Positions 1-7,214 of a stretch of DNA of 28,312 bases are shown piece after piece (within the stretch, counting starts at the first letter, position 1; each line of letters starts with the position of its first letter). Under the pieces are notes generated by a model. It searched no databases, was not told where the DNA came from, and saw only the letters and a program-made list of their open reading frames with translations. The position numbers and the translations under genes are program-made. The stretch comes from DATBGO01 sp050011895 (GTDB lineage Bacteria > Actinomycetota > Actinomycetes > Streptosporangiales > Streptosporangiaceae): NCBI GenBank assembly GCA_050011895.1, contig JBEKIF010000192.1, positions 1 to 28,312 on the forward strand. Direction: 5' to 3'.

Positions 1-648
1 ATGCGGCAGAGCGTCAAGCCACAGCTGGCCAGCTGGGATCGAGCAGGGCATCCCAGCCAGGTGAAGCTGGCTCGCTTCCTGGCGCACGTGGACGCCATAG
101 CCCGGCCGGTGCTGGCGACTGTGAGCGGCAGGGTTGCTGCCGAGCTGATCGTAGGGTTCAGCGATGGCGTCTCACTCATTGATGGCGGCCATGACCTGGA
201 CAACTACCTGTTCCCGGTCGCTCAGCGGCTAGGCCCGGAGCGGGTGGCAGCCATCTTCGGCCGCAAGATCCACGGGCCGTCGTCACTAGCGGTGGGACTC
301 GCCCAGCCGGACACGGCCGAGGCCACCCCGCAGTTCTCGACCCGGATGGCTGGGTCCTATGAGCGCAAGGAGTGGAAAGAAAAGCTCCACGATCGGCTTG
401 CGGTGCAGGTGGCCACCATCGATCCAGGTCCGGTCGGGCTGGAAATCGCCTTGACGACCGGGCCAGGCCGCAACTGGGCCAGCCTCTGGAAGCCGCTCAT
501 CGATGCCTTCGGCCCCGTGCTCGGCGAAGACCCCACCCGGCCGTCCCACCCGCACGATGACCGTATCGTCAGCCTCGGCCTGCATCGCACCATCGACACC
601 GGCATAGCCCGCGACGTGATCATCGACGCCTGGTGGACCAGCCTGTAG
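1..648 (+). CDS. Conserved hypothetical protein, possible RusA-like fold
   Basis: This 215-residue reading frame begins with ATG at the first base, so the true start may lie upstream and the gene may be 5'-partial. It ends at TAG. No signal peptide or membrane segment is visible. Two acidic patches stand out: DLDNYLFPVAQRLG (about residues 66-79) and HDDRIVSLGL (about residues 184-193), the latter following LWKPLIDAFGPVLG. D-x-DN followed by a 'DAxG'-like helix, and a later DD-x-x-V strand, recall RusA-type Holliday junction resolvases, here with the two elements spread over two possible half-repeats. That is a visual resemblance only. I do not recognise the family with confidence, and neighbouring genes give no functional clue. 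Codon use is typical of the rest of the window, which supports real coding. Confidence 0.6.
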   Translation: MRQSVKPQLASWDRAGHPSQVKLARFLAHVDAIARPVLATVSGRVAAELIVGFSDGVSLIDGGHDLDNYLFPVAQRLGPERVAAIFGRKIHGPSSLAVGLAQPDTAEATPQFSTRMAGSYERKEWKEKLHDRLAVQVATIDPGPVGLEIALTTGPGRNWASLWKPLIDAFGPVLGEDPTRPSHPHDDRIVSLGLHRTIDTGIARDVIIDAWWTSL

Positions 649-785
649 CTAACCCCGCCGCCTCTCGCCGCGCATGCCATAACGAGGTCGGTCTGCCGAG
701 ATGAGTGCGCCGTGCGCATATTGGGATGGGGTGCGGGGCTGTCCGGCGGTGGTAGATTCCGATCTCGGCGAGGGGTGGCTGCGGG

Positions 786-862
786 CCGTTCCTACCTTGT
801 GACAGGAGGCGGCCGCGGCATCGACCGCGTGCTCGTCAACCGACTCGCGCGGGATCCCTAAG
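786..862 (+). pseudogene. N-terminal relic of a short-chain dehydrogenase (SDR)
   Basis: One frame reads RSYLVTGGGRGIDRVLVNRL and then meets TAA. SDR enzymes begin with a nearly identical Rossmann element, VTGGGRGIGRAL, in which the third glycine of TGxxxGxG binds the dinucleotide. Here that glycine is aspartate (GID) and the frame stops after about 27 residues. No SDR continuation is visible before the CBS gene. I read it as a 5' remnant of a deleted oxidoreductase gene. The match is short, so chance cannot be excluded. Confidence 0.45.
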
Positions 863-875
863 AGACATGATCACG

Positions 876-897
876 GGCGTCCCGGTGACGGGACGCC
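876..897. terminator. Perfect 9-bp hairpin, possible terminator
   Basis: GGCGTCCCG (876-884) and CGGGACGCC (889-897) are perfect reverse complements around the loop GTGA, with one further G-T pair possible outside. There is no T-tract afterwards, as is common for actinobacterial terminators. It lies between the SDR relic and the CBS-domain gene, so it would separate their transcripts. It could instead be a protein-binding palindrome. Confidence 0.4.
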
Positions 898-1150
898 TGC
901 GTCAGGACCGCCCATGAACGCGCCGCCAAGCCCGCTCCTAGCCGCGACGCGGCCGCCTCGAGACGGGTTTCCAGACTCGCTGCTCCTTACTGACCTCGCC
1001 GCGCCCGCTGTTATGCGGATCGCCATACCCGAGCCCGGCCAATGCCCCGGGGTCCACCGCCGATCATCTACCCGGCAACCGCGGGGTAATAGTCTGGGGA
1101 GTGCCGGTGGGGCACCCGATCAGTCCCGCACCGGTGCCTGGGAGGGCCAG

Positions 1151-1585
1151 ATGCGTATCAGCGACGTACTTCGCGTCAAGGGCGGGCAGGTCGTCACCGT
1201 CACCCCGGACACGGACGTGCGGCACCTTCTCACGGTGCTCGCCGAACACCGAATCGGTGCTGTCGTCGTCTCTCACAACGGCACCTCGGTCGACGGAATC
1301 GCCAGTGAGCGGGACATCGTCCGGGCATTGGCCGAGCGAGGTGCCACGGTGATGTCTGAGACGATCACGGCTATCTACACAGCCGAGGTGCACACGGTCA
1401 CGCCAGAGACCCCACTCGAGGAGGTCATGCGCATCATGACCGAGCACCGGGTCCGGCACGCGCCGGTCGTGGTTGACGGCGGCTTGCGAGGGATCGTGAG
1501 CATAGGCGACGTGGTGAAGAACCGTATCGACGAGCTCGAAACCGAGCGAACCGCATTGTCCAACTACATCACAGGTAGCCGCTAA
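1151..1585 (+). CDS. Two-CBS-domain protein
   Basis: The 144-residue product begins MRISDVLRVKGGQVVTVTPD. It consists almost wholly of two tandem CBS motifs, roughly residues 8-65 and 75-135. Each has the usual strand-helix-strand ending, seen in VDGIASERDIVRAL and LRGIVSIGDVVKNRIDEL. Such stand-alone CBS pairs bind adenosine nucleotides and act as energy or redox sensors, and actinobacteria carry many of them. I chose ATG 1151 because GGGAGGG lies 4-10 bases upstream and the family begins here. The frame is open back to 914, but the extra 79 residues are low-complexity and lack a ribosome site. A -10-like TAATAGT lies near 1086. The gene appears monocistronic, and its partner protein cannot be inferred. 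Confidence 0.88.
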   Translation: MRISDVLRVKGGQVVTVTPDTDVRHLLTVLAEHRIGAVVVSHNGTSVDGIASERDIVRALAERGATVMSETITAIYTAEVHTVTPETPLEEVMRIMTEHRVRHAPVVVDGGLRGIVSIGDVVKNRIDELETERTALSNYITGSR

Positions 1586-1739
1586 CGTGTCGGCTCAGCC
1601 TGCTGGCGCCTCCAACGATCTCCTCGAGAGCCTCGTAGAGGCAACATCCGAAAGCCGCACACCGGAACTCGCTCCACCTTGACCCCGCGCCGCCGGGCCC
1701 AGGCCCGGCAGCTATCAGGAAGCAAGGAGACACCCAGTC

Positions 1740-2465
1740 ACTCAGCCGTAAATGCGGTGATGCGGATGAAAGACCGGGTGGCGGACGCAATCGCCGGCGG
1801 TTACAGCCCGGGCACCTACTCGCTCTGCAAGATCAAGAACGCCGACGTGTTCAAGGTGATGCATGATCAGCGCGGCGCGGAGAAGATGACGTACGCGCCT
1901 GCCGCGACCGTGGCCCAGGCGCTGACCGGCGCGGACGACGACCAGGCCGGCGTGATGACACCACCGGATTCGCTGGGCTGTTCGCCCAGGTCGCCGAAGC
2001 ATACTTCGCCAGGTACGGCTACCATATAGCGATGCGATGGCGCGAATCGCCGCCAAGAACCATCGCAACGGTGTCGGCAACCCCTGCGCTCACCTTCAGG
2101 CCGATCTGGGTTGCGACTTCTGCCGGATTGCCGGGGACCGCAAGCCCATGGTCGCGCCGCCGTTACGGCGCACCGGCTGCTCGCCGGTGTCCGACGGTGC
2201 GGCAGCACTGGTGCTGACAATGGCTGCCGCCGCGCCGCGCGGGCCCGCGGTGGCGATAAGGGCGCTGGCCCAAGCCAACGACTTCCTCAACGCTAAGCGG
2301 CACCCGATCGGCGCAACGGGCGTCTCACGGAATGTGATGGCGGCGCTGCAGTTCACCGCAACCGCCGGTGCCATGCAGCTTCCCGGGGCCGCGCTGGCAG
2401 GGGTGTTTGACATGGGCGGCCTGGCGGTCGCCAACTACGCGAATGTTCTGGAGCGGGTGCGATGA
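1740..2465 (+). pseudogene. Thiolase / lipid-transfer protein (SCP-2 thiolase type), degenerate
   Basis: Thiolase pieces appear in order but in different frames. First comes GAEKMTYAPAATVAQAL (from about 1882) running to MTPPDSLG. After an apparent 1-base loss near 1977 the frame continues GLFAQVAEAYFARYGYH. After an apparent 2-base gain near 2026 it continues DAMARIAAKNHRNGVGNP through to LERVR at 2463. Within the last frame the protein jumps from RALAQANDFLNAKR directly to HPIGATG. Intact relatives have roughly 80 residues there, including the catalytic HDCF loop. The final HPIGATG and the C-terminus are well preserved. The identity of the first part (about 1740-1880) is uncertain. The gene overlaps the following acyl-CoA ligase by ATGA, a normal arrangement for a beta-oxidation pair, so the ancestral gene was probably functional. 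It cannot encode an active thiolase as it stands. Confidence 0.8.
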
Positions 2466-4003
2466 GAGAACTGACCCTGAGATCGGTGTTCGTGGATGCC
2501 CTGGAGCGGTTCGGCACCCGTCCTGCTATTACTTTCCGTGGCCGTAGTCACAGCTATGCCGACGTCGTCTCGGCGGCCAATCAGCTTGCGCACCGGCTGG
2601 CTGAGGCGGGAGTGGGCCCAGGGACCGTGGTGGCGCTGCTGATGTCAAACTGTCCTGAGTACGTCATTGCCGATCAGGCCATTGCGCGCTGTGGTGCGGT
2701 GAAAGTGCCGCTGAGCGACATGCTGTCGGCAAGCGAAATCGACTACATCCTTGCTGACAGCGGCGCCCAGGTCGCCATTACCGATCCCGGGATGCTGCCC
2801 GCCGCGCGGCAGGCATCGTCCGCGCGGCTGGACCTGATCATCACGGCCGGGCCAACGCGGGACTGCCCGGCCGGAGTTCTGGCATGGGCGGACGCGCTCG
2901 CCGGGCAGCCGACGACAGTTCCGGACGCGCACCCCGGCCTCGGTGACCTGGGCCTGATCCTGTATACCGGCGGTACCACCGGGCGCCCCAAGGGCGTGAT
3001 GCACACACAGTGCGGCCTGGCTCTCAACCTCTATGCCCACGTGATGGAGATGGGGCTGCTCGATGATGAGGTGCTGCTGCTCATGTCGCCGCTGCCGCAC
3101 AGCGCTGGCTTCCTGCTCCAGGCCGGCCTGCTCAAAGGAGCGCAGCATTTCATCGAGCGCAGGTTCGATCCGGAGCTGGCACTGGAGCGGGTCACCCAGG
3201 AAAGGGTGACGTACACCTTCATGGTGCCCACGATGATCTACCGGGTACTGGACTGCGCGGCGGGCCGCGACCTCGACCTGCGGTCGCTGCGCACGATCCT
3301 GTACGGGGCCGCCCCTATTACCAGAGAGCGCCTGGAACAGGGGCTGGCCACCTTCGGTCCCGTATTCATGCAGCTGTATGGCCAATCGGAAGCACCGAAT
3401 TTCATTACCAGGCTGCGCCGCGAGGACCACCAGCTCGACCCGGCCGCCGGGCATCGGCTGGCCAGCTGCGGCCAGCCCGGCCTCATGACGGAAATCAAGA
3501 TCGTCGACGAGGCAGGCCTGGAGCTGCCGGTCGGCCAGATCGGCGAGGTGGCCGCGCGGACGCCGTACACGATGACCGGGTACCGCGGGCGCCCCGAGAC
3601 CACGTCGGCGACACTGCGTGACGGCTGGCTGCACACGGGCGACCTCGGCCGCGTGGACCACGATGGCTACCTCTACCTGCTCGACCGCAAGCACGACATG
3701 ATCATCACTGGCGGCCTGAACGTCTACAGCACCGAGGTGGAGAACGCCGTCCAGGCCTGTCCCGGCGTGCGGCAGGTTGCCGTGGTCGGCATTCCCCACC
3801 CGGACTGGGGCGAAGCAGTCGTCGCGTTCGTGGTGCCCGATGCCGCCGGCAACTTTGACACGGCGAAGCTGCTCGCGAATTGCGGCGCCGAGCTGTCCCG
3901 CTACAAGCTGCCCAAGGCAGTCCGCGTGGTGGACGCACTCCCGGTGACCGCCTACGGCAAGCTCGACAAGAAGGCACTTCGCGCCAGCTGGCCCGGCTGG
4001 TGA
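2462..4003 (+). CDS. AMP-forming acyl-CoA ligase (ANL superfamily)
   Basis: This complete 513-residue ANL adenylating enzyme should activate a carboxylic acid with ATP and load it onto CoA. The phosphate loop LYTGGTTGRPKG spans residues 167-178. The aromatic/Gly motif before the hinge is YGQSEAPNF. The GWLHTGDLG core motif starts at residue 388 and is followed by DRKHDMIITGGLNVYSTEVE. The C-terminal catalytic lysine is K500 in AYGKLDKKAL. Length is normal for medium- or long-chain fatty acid or aryl acid CoA ligases, and the substrate cannot be read from sequence. ATG 2462 overlaps the thiolase stop as ATGA, with GGAG about 9 bases upstream. Translation was probably coupled to the now broken thiolase, so expression may be altered. 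Cytosolic, with no signal peptide. Confidence 0.9.
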   Translation: MRELTLRSVFVDALERFGTRPAITFRGRSHSYADVVSAANQLAHRLAEAGVGPGTVVALLMSNCPEYVIADQAIARCGAVKVPLSDMLSASEIDYILADSGAQVAITDPGMLPAARQASSARLDLIITAGPTRDCPAGVLAWADALAGQPTTVPDAHPGLGDLGLILYTGGTTGRPKGVMHTQCGLALNLYAHVMEMGLLDDEVLLLMSPLPHSAGFLLQAGLLKGAQHFIERRFDPELALERVTQERVTYTFMVPTMIYRVLDCAAGRDLDLRSLRTILYGAAPITRERLEQGLATFGPVFMQLYGQSEAPNFITRLRREDHQLDPAAGHRLASCGQPGLMTEIKIVDEAGLELPVGQIGEVAARTPYTMTGYRGRPETTSATLRDGWLHTGDLGRVDHDGYLYLLDRKHDMIITGGLNVYSTEVENAVQACPGVRQVAVVGIPHPDWGEAVVAFVVPDAAGNFDTAKLLANCGAELSRYKLPKAVRVVDALPVTAYGKLDKKALRASWPGW

Positions 4004-4018
4004 CCGGAGGCATCCGGT
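4003..4018. terminator. Short hairpin after the acyl-CoA ligase
   Basis: ACCGGA and TCCGGT pair around the loop GGCA immediately at the ligase stop codon. Only six base pairs form and there is no T-tract, so it is at best a weak terminator. Confidence 0.2.
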
Positions 4019-4292
4019 GAGTGCTGAGATGCCGTCAGACGCCAGCGGGTGAAGTGTCCTACTCCCAGGCCAACGCAGGTTTTTCTATTCGAGAAGATGT
4101 GGGCTTCTGGTAACCCCACAGGCTCCTATGAGTACTCAGCTTCGGCGACATGATCGTGATCCTTGGCGCGGCCAACGGGCTTGCCGGTGACGCCGCATCG
4201 ATGTTCGGGCGGATGCCTTTGTCGGATCGTCGTCCCACGGAGTCCTGCGGTGGGCGAAAATGATCTGGGTAGCCAAAGATCTCTTCGGCAGG
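4019..4292. other. Intergenic gap between convergent genes
   Basis: This 274-base stretch separates the convergent ligase and acetoacetyl-CoA synthetase genes. It contains short open stretches with coding-like bias (for example MIVILGAANGLAGDAASM near 4150-4205), but I recognise no family, start site or RNA. Confidence 0.3.
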
Positions 4293-6172
4293 TCATCGGG
4301 GGCTGGCACGCTGGGCCGCGAGCGCCTCGAACGGTTCGAGGGCGGCTGGCTCTGCCATGGAGTCCTTGCTTGCCGCCTGGGTGGCGGACACTCCCATCAG
4401 GATGCGCTTGACGGGGACCTCAAGCTTCTTGCCCGACAAGGTCCGTGGAATAGCTCGGACTTCGATGGTTCGGTCGGGGACATGCCGGGGTGAGAGGTTC
4501 GTCCGCAAGGCACGACAGATCCTGTCTCGCAGGTCGTCGTCGAGTTTGGAGCCCTCGGCAGTTGTCACGAACAGCAACAGTTCTCCCGGACCTCCGTCGG
4601 GGTCGTCGAGGTGGATCACCAGGCTGTCGCTGATCTCGGGGAGAGCTTCGACGACGGCGTAGAAGTCGCTTGTGCCCAGGCGTACCCCGCCGCGATTGAG
4701 AGTCGAATCGGAGCGGCCGGTGATCACGCATGTCCCTCGGGCGGTAATGGTGATCCAGTCCCCGTGGTCCCACACCCGACGAGACCGCCCTGCTTGTCGA
4801 TGACAGGCTGGCCGTGCTCGTCGTACGCCTCGACCCTGGCCCCTAGACAGCGGCAGGTGATCTCACCGGCGAAGACGGGGAGGACGGGGGTGCCACCGAC
4901 GAACGCGGTGCAGACGTCGGTTCCCCCGCTTACCGATGCAAGTACGACGTCGGATTTGACACAGTCGTAAACCCACCGGAAACCGTGGGCGGGCAGGGGT
5001 GCCCCGGTGGATCCCACCTCACGCACCGCCGAGAGGTCGACATCCTTGGCTGGATCGAGCCCCGCTTTCTCGCAGGCGAGTAGGAAGGGAGCGCTAGTCC
5101 CAAAGTGGGTGACGCGGTGTTCGGCCGCCAATCGCCACAGCACCCCGAGATCTGGATGGCCCGGATCGCCGTCGAAGAGCACGATCGACGCGCCGACGAG
5201 AAGACCTGACACCAGGTAGTTCCACATCATCCACCCGGTGGTCGAAAACCAGAAGAAGCGGTCGTCAGTGCCCATGTCGTGGTGCAAGGCCAACATCTTC
5301 AGGTGTTCGAGCAGGATGCCGCCGTGGCCGTGGACAATCGGTTTGGGCAGACCGGTGGTTCCCGATGAGAAGAGAATGTAGAGCGGATGGTCGAACGGTA
5401 CCGGCTCGACTGCCGTCGACCCCCGTCCGGCCCTCAGTTCGTCCCAGGTGACGGCGCCGGGTATCGACGTCACGTGGTCAGTTAGATAGGGGACGACCAC
5501 AGTGGCGCCGAGCCTCGGCAATGCTGCTCGCAACGCCGCCACTTCCTCGGTCCGGTCGATGCTCCGGCCCCGGTGGCGGTAGCCATCGACGGTCAACAAC
5601 ACTCGCGGCTCGATTTGTGCGAAGCGGTCGATAACGCCCTTGGCTCCGAACTCGGGCGGACACGAGGACCACACGGCACCGAGGCTGGCGGTGGCCAGGA
5701 ACGCGATCAGCGTCTCGGCGACGTTGGGGAGGTAGGCGGCCACCCGGTCGCCTCTGCCGACGCCCAAATCGGCCAGGCCCGCTCTGGCCCTTGCCACCTG
5801 ATCGCGCAGCTCGCTCCCTGAGAGGATGACCGTCGCGTCACGGGTCTGGGATACCGAGATAACGGCCACATCGTCCGGCGCCGCGCCGAGTGCGTGCTCG
5901 GCGTAGTTCACGGTGGCTCCCGGGCACCAAACCGTCTCTGGCATCTCCTGCCCGGCGAGGATTCGGTCCGGGGTATTGTGCCAGGTGACACTCAGGAACG
6001 AGCAGATCGAGGACCAGAATCCCTCTAGGTCGTCCACCGACCATGCCCAGGCGTCGTGGTAACCGTCGAAACGCAGCTGGCGTTCCGTCTCCAGCCACCG
6101 CAGCCACGCGCCGAACCGCGAGCGCTGCAATGCATCCGGAGGGGGCGTCCAAAGGATGTCGGGGATAGTCAT
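4293..6172 (-). pseudogene. aacS: Acetoacetyl-CoA synthetase, disrupted by an out-of-frame internal deletion
   Basis: AacS converts acetoacetate, ATP and CoA into acetoacetyl-CoA. The N-terminal part reads from ATG 6172 (MTIPDILWTPPPDALQRSRF) through the ANL phosphate loop FSSGTTGLPKPIVHG to YDEHGQPVIDKQGGLV near 4783. The C-terminal part, in another frame, resumes at VWDHGDWITITARGTCVITG near 4775. It continues through SDSTLNRGGVRLGTSDFY and LSGKKLEVPVKRI, with the conserved catalytic-lysine region, to TGA at 4293. Intact AacS proteins have about 35 more residues between GxLV and the VWxHGDW motif. These are missing, and the join is out of frame, giving a false ending (GCGTTGTGSPLPPEGHA). 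Both halves are otherwise well conserved, so the damage looks recent. ATG 6172 overlaps the stop of the upstream relic. Position downstream of a ketone carboxylase fits acetoacetate activation. Confidence 0.88.
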
Positions 6173-6353
6173 CGATACCTGTCTTTCACTGCACGGTCAC
6201 ATGCTTCGAAGGGGACCTTGCCTAGCCGACCGCGTTGGGCGAAGCCGATAGTGATCGCCCGATACGGCCACCGGCCACCTACCGGTGGCGATGGCCGCAC
6301 CGGCGGCGATGTCGGCATTGGCCCTCCGCCGCCGTGACGATGACCTTGTCCAT
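6169..6353 (-). pseudogene. Short relic of an operon gene between the 268 aa gene and aacS
   Basis: Twelve bases after the stop of the 268-residue gene lies GGAGAAAAT-ATG followed by MDKVIVTAAEG, a convincing gene start. That frame ends after about 24 residues. A different frame running into aacS reads AITIGFAQRGRLGKVPFE, then ACDRAVKDRYR, and ends in a TGA that overlaps the aacS ATG (ATGA). I infer that both ends of one gene survive and its middle was lost. The N-terminus resembles BKACE/DUF849 beta-keto acid cleavage enzymes (KVIVTAA) or a Rossmann enzyme, but about ten residues are too few to decide. Confidence 0.45.
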
Positions 6354-6364
6354 ATTTTCTCCAT

Positions 6365-7171
6365 TCAGCTCAGTTTCGCCAGTTGCGACAGCACCGTCTC
6401 CGGTATCGCGTCGGCAGGGATCTCGGCGAAGAGAAAGTCGCCCCACGGCGCGCTCGCTGATTCGGATAGCCAGTAATCCTGCGGCACCACGGTCGCGGTG
6501 ACCGTGGATCCGAGGACGTCTACCTTGTTGTGCGTGCGCCGTGCGAGCGCCCAGCGATAGTGGCTGGTGACGTTGGAGACCGGGGTGTAGGCCGAGCTGT
6601 CCACCAGCGGCAGTTCGCCTGTCCCCGTCCAGCGTTCGTCGAGGAGCAGTATCGACACCGGCAGCATCGATAGTCGCCGCAGCCAGTCGGCAACGTACAT
6701 CGCCGCGTTTTCGGCGTGGTCGACGGAGAGGCCGTCCACCGTGCCGGCGCCGCTGAGCTGGTGGGTTAGCGCCAGCCAGAGCATGGGTGAGGGGATCTGC
6801 AGCACCAGGGGCGCGGCTGACGTCTGGCATATCACACTGGCCAGCTCGAGGGCTGCGCGCCCGGTCTTCTCGTCGGCCAGGAGGGTCTTGAGGGCGTATC
6901 CCGTGCGCGACCGCGCCGAGAGGGATGACTTCAGTGCGTCGTTGGTGGTCACGGCGTGGTCGTACAGTGCACCGAGGTCGAGCAGGGTCGCATCCGGCTT
7001 CAACAGACCCTGAGCCTGCCCGAGGAACTGAGCGTAGGCGGTCGGGTCGGCCCAAGGGATCGGCTTTCCTCGCAGAATGACGGCCTTCGCGTACTGCTGG
7101 TGGTCGATGATGATCGCTAGGCCGCGGCCCGACGGGGGGGCCGAGACGATCGAGGCGAGGGTCATGGCCAT
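6365..7171 (-). CDS. Orphan 268 aa protein, candidate fifth (epsilon/ApcE-like) subunit of the ketone carboxylase
   Basis: This 268-residue, roughly 29 kDa protein begins MAMTLASIVSAPPSGRGLAI at ATG 7171, with AGGAG five bases upstream. It lies 43 bases after the HyuB-like subunit and is clearly in the same operon. It has no signal peptide, no obvious transmembrane helix and no nucleotide-binding motif that I recognise. A segment VLQIPSPMLWLALTHQL (about residues 123-139) and the LLLDERWTGTGELPLVDSS region look like ordered core. Acetophenone carboxylase of Aromatoleum needs a fifth protein, ApcE (about 34 kDa), encoded with the four core subunits. Position and size make this the natural counterpart, but I cannot show homology by eye. 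Alternatives are an assembly factor or an unrelated operon passenger. Confidence 0.72.
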   Translation of the reverse strand: MAMTLASIVSAPPSGRGLAIIIDHQQYAKAVILRGKPIPWADPTAYAQFLGQAQGLLKPDATLLDLGALYDHAVTTNDALKSSLSARSRTGYALKTLLADEKTGRAALELASVICQTSAAPLVLQIPSPMLWLALTHQLSGAGTVDGLSVDHAENAAMYVADWLRRLSMLPVSILLLDERWTGTGELPLVDSSAYTPVSNVTSHYRWALARRTHNKVDVLGSTVTATVVPQDYWLSESASAPWGDFLFAEIPADAIPETVLSQLAKLS

Positions 7172-7214
7172 GGGGGCTCCTGGGCTGGGATGTGGAGGAG
7201 AGCCGTGTGCCGGG

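Noticed and set aside
914..1150. 79-residue N-terminal extension of the CBS protein
   Set aside because: Low-complexity Pro/Arg-rich sequence without a ribosome site. A strong GGGAGGG precedes ATG 1151, where the family starts.
2645..3799. 384-residue minus-strand frame opposite the acyl-CoA ligase
   Set aside because: Shadow frame; the plus-strand ANL motifs are complete and conserved.
6279..7055. 258-residue minus-strand frame overlapping the 268 aa gene
   Set aside because: Arginine-rich out-of-frame reading of the 268 aa gene; only its last 24 codons (from 6353) were kept, as part of the separate operon relic.
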